Part shown: in pieces, positions 60,701 through 64,000 of the stretch
Position numbering within the stretch: position 1 is the stretch's first letter
How the letters are laid out: every line of letters begins with the position of its first letter
Assembly: GCF_040954835.1 (NCBI RefSeq)
Contig: NC_090718.1
Location: forward strand, 14,957,532 to 15,021,531
Source of the DNA: Lepisosteus oculatus
Lineage: Eukaryota > Chordata > Actinopteri > Semionotiformes > Lepisosteidae
Length of the DNA: 64,000 nucleotides
Direction of reading: 5' to 3'
Notes under the pieces: generated by a model
Database searches by the model: none
The model's input: the letters and a program-made list of their open reading frames with translations, nothing else
Told to the model about the DNA's origin: nothing
Position numbers and translations under genes: made by a program

Positions 60701-63700
60701 CAGGGTGCGAGTATAGTTCCTGCCTGTGTGCCAGCCAAGGAAAGACCTTCCGCTGGACCCTGGTAGCCTCTGTCCTGGGTGAGTTACGTCTCTACTGCTG
60801 TGCTGTGAGTTCCTCAGTGACTGTCTGGATCCTGCTGGACAGCTGTGCTGTGAATCTGCTTCTCTAGGTGCTGTGAATGTGTCTGTGAGTGCAGAGGCAG
60901 TTCAGACAGAGATGATCTGTGACAACGAAGTGGTGTCGGTGCCTGAGCAAGGACGCATCGACACAGTCATACAGACTCTGCTGGTGGAGGTGAGGGCCTG
61001 CAGCTCAGCTTGATATTGTCCTCTAGTATGTTCTGCAGAGCTAGCATAGCTATCTGGCTGTACAAACCTGTGAATTAAGTTCAAACACTTAAGCATCACA
61101 CTTTACTTAATTACAACACAAACTTTACCAGATGCTTATTACTTACCACAGTTCAGTGGATCAATGAACAACATATATATATATTTTTAGTTCCACTGAT
61201 CAGCAACAGGAGAAAAACAGAGATCAATGGTCAAATATTGCTAACTTCAGACCTTTCTGAACACTGTGGGTTTGTTAAACCATACTAGAAAAAACAGGTA
61301 GTGTGAAGCACAATCCCTAAATGAACAGAGATGTGGAAAAATAAAACCCTCCTTTTTAATTTAACTTTATTTCACTTAAACCTGATCAGAAATTCTCTCT
61401 AAGAACAAGAGCCTATATGAAGGCCATGACAAAAGTATAATCACTATATGTCGACAGTGAAAACATTACATCATTTTGAAAGGATTCAAAGACCAGGGAG
61501 CCAAACAACTGACAACCTGTCATGAAGTGCAGAAGATGCACACGTGTCAATACACATGAAAACTCCAGTCCTTCAACACTCTTGATTAATAGATTTTCTC
61601 CTGCATCCACAGGCTGAAGGAACAGAAAAGACTATCAGTTACAACTGGCTGCTGTGTCCAAAAGGTGAGTCTGTGAGATTCACTAATAGATCAGGTTGGG
61701 AGTTGCGTCAGCATGGGTAGGCTGCAAAGGAACAAGTAATAGGTTTATTCCATGATGAAAAATAGCAGAGAGAAGAGAGAAAACACAACGTTTCGGCCGT
61801 GGAGTTGAGTAATCCACGGCCACACCTGAAGAAGGCTCCACGGACGAAACGTTGTGTTTTCTCTCTTCTTTTTTTCGGCATGGAATAAACCTCTTATGAG
61901 ATTCTCTAATGTCTGACACTGACTTTCAGCTGCCTCAGCTTATTCATGGGAGTTTGGTTAAAAAAAAACTTCTTAGAGAAACAGTGCAATGCACAAAAAC
62001 TCTTTCTGACATGAGAACTTTCAGAAGTGATTGTGGCTGTGTGTTAGAACTGATAAATACAGAACAATGTATTTCTCTGGGACTGATGAGAAGGAACAGC
62101 AGTTATAAAAGAACAAGAATGAACACACCTCATCTCTTTCTCTCAAAATCTCCAACCCGTTCTCTCTGCGTCTTAATGGAAATCCAGAGAGACTTGTTTA
62201 CACATGTCTCCCCCTCACCCAGTCATCCAAGCTACCCCTTGATTGCTCTTCCCTGTACCTCACTGTCCTGTCCCATTGCAGGCAGCCTGGTGAAGGAGGA
62301 GGTCCAGCTCCAGCTACCAGAAGACATTGTGGAGGGATCAGCCAGGGCCTCACTCTCTGTTCTGGGTAAATACAGTATAGAAAACAATCTAATTTATCAC
62401 TCTTTAGCATGAACACGTGATTAAATAAACTTTGTCCTCAGCAAATTATTTTGTCCTGACAGAGCAACCCTCCAATCCCTTGTTTTTCTGTGTACAGGAG
62501 ACCTGTTGGGCCGGGCCCTACAGAACCTGGACCGACTCCTAGCCATGCCCTACGGCTGTGGAGAGCAGAACATGGTGCTATTTGCCCCTAACATCTACAT
62601 CCTAAAGTACCTGGAGAGCACAGGTCAACTCACACAGGAGATCAGGAACAGAGCCACAGAGTTCCTGAAGAGCGGTAGGAGGGAACAAGCTGTCGATACA
62701 GAGAAGACAAATGTTACCCCTGAAGTTTGTGGAATAAAATTACAGAATAAACAAATTTTCTATCTCCAGAGTTTAAAACTGGGACCTATATAACTGAACA
62801 AGACTACTCAAATTTATCACATGGATGTATGCTTTCTTAATCATTTGCAATGCAAATAGCAGACCATATTTGGATCTTGTGACCCTACTACCATTTGCAT
62901 TGTGTTCCAGCTTCTCAGTTCCCTAACTTATCCTTTAGTGAACTACCAATTTATTCAACTGAAGTTATTCAAATTGACCATTAAGATTTCACTGTAAGGA
63001 AAACCACACCAAATTCTAATCAGTACAAGTATCAGATTCTTCAATAGCTGCGGCATGTCTTGTTTCTCCACCTTGGACAGGCTACCAGAGGCAGCTCAAC
63101 TACATGCGCTTTGATGGCTCCTACAGTGCCTTTGGGAACAGTGATGATTCTGGAAACACATGGTGAGCGGGCAGGAGGCCAGGCAGCCCTGACACACACA
63201 GACTCACCTTTCATCCTCTCTAGTCGGCAAGAAAGATGTCACTTAAAATTCTTAAACTGATTTTATTTTATGTTAGTCAGCATCTGAGTCAAAAAGTAAT
63301 ATAAACATTTCTATAGAGTGTTTCATCCCGAAAGATTCCCAGTCACACCACACATACTGTAGGAGGGGCCTTCTTCATCCATCATTGAAGTGCAGCACCA
63401 ACCTGGACAACACACAGCGGCCCCACTACACTGCAGTCAATACAGAAACATCACTAATGTGATCAATCTGCTAAGCACAGACTGGCTATGGTGTTTCTGC
63501 AATGATAGGTCTGCATTGCTTAGTCCTGTAAGAGACCACCTGTGGGGGCTCCATGCTGAGCTACTGAGACTTTACCTCCAACTCTCTCCTCTCCTCAGGC
63601 TGACTGCCTTTGTGATGAAGTCCTTTGGCGGAGCCCAGTCCTATATCTACATTGACCCCAACATCATCTCCAGCACCATGAACTGGCTCACCCGTCACCA

Positions 63701-64000
63701 GCAGCCCAATGGTTGCTTCCAAAGTGTGGGCAGGCTCTTTAACAACAGGATGAAGGTGAGGGAGAGAGGGGCACAGAGGGTTAAACAGCTGGGAACGTGT
63801 GCCCAGGGTGTGCTATGCGATAGAGTTGTGTGGAATACTGCATGGACTATTTGTGATAGTTGTAATTGACATGTGGTGGGCTGTGAATCATACGATTGTA
63901 AACCTGTGTGTCATACAGTGAGGTCTGTGTTTCAGGGAGGTGTGAGCGATGAGGTGACCCTGACTGCCTACGTCTCTGCAGCCATGCTGGAGCTCAACAT
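42760..64000 (+). CDS. a2m: Alpha-2-macroglobulin, 5' 27 exons (3' end outside window)
   Basis: Exons: 42760-42821, 44316-44496, 45293-45449, 46231-46283, 47819-47839, 48257-48425, 48585-48669, 49771-49888, 50174-50264, 51313-51422, 51617-51787, 52058-52276, 53538-53601, 54324-54469, 55363-55509, 56619-56768, 58226-58337, 58652-58769, 59576-59801, 60652-60778, 60868-60989, 61613-61664, 62282-62365, 62498-62674, 63081-63162, 63599-63755, 63936-end. They total 1,088 codons in one frame, all GT/AG. A signal peptide ([17 protein letters not shown]) leads into macroglobulin domains ([30 protein letters not shown]). The bait region is residues about 599-685. Next come [29 protein letters not shown] and the thioester PYGCGEQNM with Cys949 and Gln952. 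The product is a secreted, broad-range protease trap: cleavage in the bait exposes the thioester and cages the protease. The C-terminal thioester and receptor-binding domains are not complete here. A 21-nt exon (47819-47839) is needed for frame. Confidence 0.96.
44709..45062 (+). mobile_element. 5S-headed SINE, copy 5 (internal deletion)
   Basis: 5S head (aagcaggtgtgagcctggtc) joined, after ggtgttagtggtgttaccct, to the distal body (catggcctcctaataatcat) and the 3' end gaaaagcgctatataagttt. About 170 bp of central body are deleted. Located in a2m intron 2. Confidence 0.85.
50275..51250. other. Unidentified block in an a2m intron
   Basis: Nearly 1 kb without exons, with higher G+C than the adjacent introns and a 122-codon minus-strand frame (50334-50702) plus a 61-codon plus-strand frame (50697-50882). 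No motif was recognised. It could be an unfamiliar retroelement or processed sequence. Confidence 0.3.
54808..55177 (-). mobile_element. L1-type LINE ORF2 C-terminal fragment
   Basis: The minus strand reads [13 protein letters not shown], a short break, then [18 protein letters not shown] and [10 protein letters not shown], the characteristic C-terminal end of L1-clade (fish L1/Swimmer-type) ORF2 proteins. It is followed by a long A/T-rich region down to about 54,650. Located in an a2m intron; 5' truncated and inactive. Confidence 0.75.
57197..57735 (+). mobile_element. 5S-headed SINE, copy 6
   Basis: Nearly complete plus-orientation copy, from the 5S head (gtgagcctggccagtacctg) to the distal aagagctttgagtggagagt and an ATT tail. 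Inserted inside copy 1 of the a2m intronic duplication, at a tandem tgctaaatt repeat, so it postdates or interrupts that unit. Confidence 0.88.
57785..57801 (+). pseudogene. Relic of the second bait exon (17 bp plus acceptor)
   Basis: cacctgaggatcaggac preceded by tcctctacag is identical to the first 17 coding bases of exon 58226-58337 and its acceptor is still AG. After 17 bases the match stops and a stop codon follows within 14 codons with no good donor. Inclusion would truncate the protein in the bait region. Confidence 0.8.
58979..59466 (-). mobile_element. 5S-headed SINE, copy 7, with duplicated 3' end
   Basis: Reverse-orientation copy ending at the 5S head (gttgcagagtgattcggctg). Its 3' end and adjoining flank (cattcagcattaataataa, gcttacacttatatagc) occur twice in tandem at 58,979-59,037 and 59,038-59,097. 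Confidence 0.88.
61698..61895 (-). repeat. Palindromic repeat element, copy 2
   Basis: Same element as 2,258-2,445 in inverse orientation: arms gagaaaacacaacgtttcgg and its near complement around a loop containing acacctgaagaagg. Located in an a2m intron, about 40 bp after the donor of exon 61613-61664. Confidence 0.8.
62498..62674 (+). other. a2m: a2m thioester exon
   Basis: Encodes [20 protein letters not shown]: the canonical GCGEQ thioester motif, with Cys949 and Gln952 forming the reactive bond. All motif residues are intact, so covalent trapping should be possible. Confidence 0.95.

Overview
The window is vertebrate nuclear DNA, most likely from a ray-finned fish. Coding sequence is split into short exons with GT/AG borders in large introns, and the intergenic DNA is full of interspersed repeats: L2-clade LINE ends, an L1-type fragment, a tRNA-derived SINE with a V-SINE-like core, a 5S-rRNA-headed SINE family, hAT relics and palindromic elements. 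The repeat mix looks more like a non-teleost lineage such as gar or bowfin than a teleost, but that is a judgement and not a demonstration. No prokaryotic or viral gene system is present.

Layout. Positions 1-2,450: a 39-bp minisatellite, then a GC-rich block with a CCAAT/CRE/RFX X-box promoter whose gene I cannot identify. 3,390-4,520: a decayed L2 LINE and another LINE-like tail. 6,080-16,250, minus strand: f11r (junctional adhesion molecule A), ten coding exons and 306 aa, with its promoter near 16.2 kb. 16,740-17,265: a second L2 end. 17.7-27.0 kb, minus strand: usf1 (bHLH-leucine zipper factor), ten coding exons and 299 aa, with a distal 5' exon and a CRE/NRF1-type promoter near 26.95 kb. 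27.4-28.76 kb: an internally deleted hAT transposon. 30.2-33.2 kb and 40.25-41.75 kb, minus strand: two tandem Thy-1-like GPI-anchored single-Ig genes with the same three-exon structure, separated by about 7 kb of repeats (LTR, L2, an inverted element pair, a hAT fragment). 42.76 kb to the right edge, plus strand: alpha-2-macroglobulin, of which 27 exons (1,088 codons) are present in one unbroken frame, including the bait region and thioester site; the 3' end lies outside the window.

All five genes read cleanly across every junction I placed (phases were checked by summing exon lengths), so they look functional. F11R and USF1 are also close neighbours on human 1q23.3 in the same relative orientation, so that part is conserved synteny. 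THY1 and A2M are on other human chromosomes, so their presence beside usf1 is lineage-specific or ancestral linkage that needs comparison with other genomes. The gene products act in different places: tight junctions (JAM-A), nucleus (USF1), outer leaflet of the plasma membrane (Thy-1) and extracellular fluid (A2M). I see no evidence that they form one pathway.

The most interesting observations are the tandem Thy-1 pair placed head-to-head with A2M, a tandem duplication around the A2M bait-region exon that left a truncated exon relic, a 5S-headed SINE family with a head-to-head rearranged copy, an intron-containing tRNA-Tyr-like sequence with a damaged acceptor stem right in front of a SINE, and a 30-bp tandem repeat abutting a usf1 splice donor.
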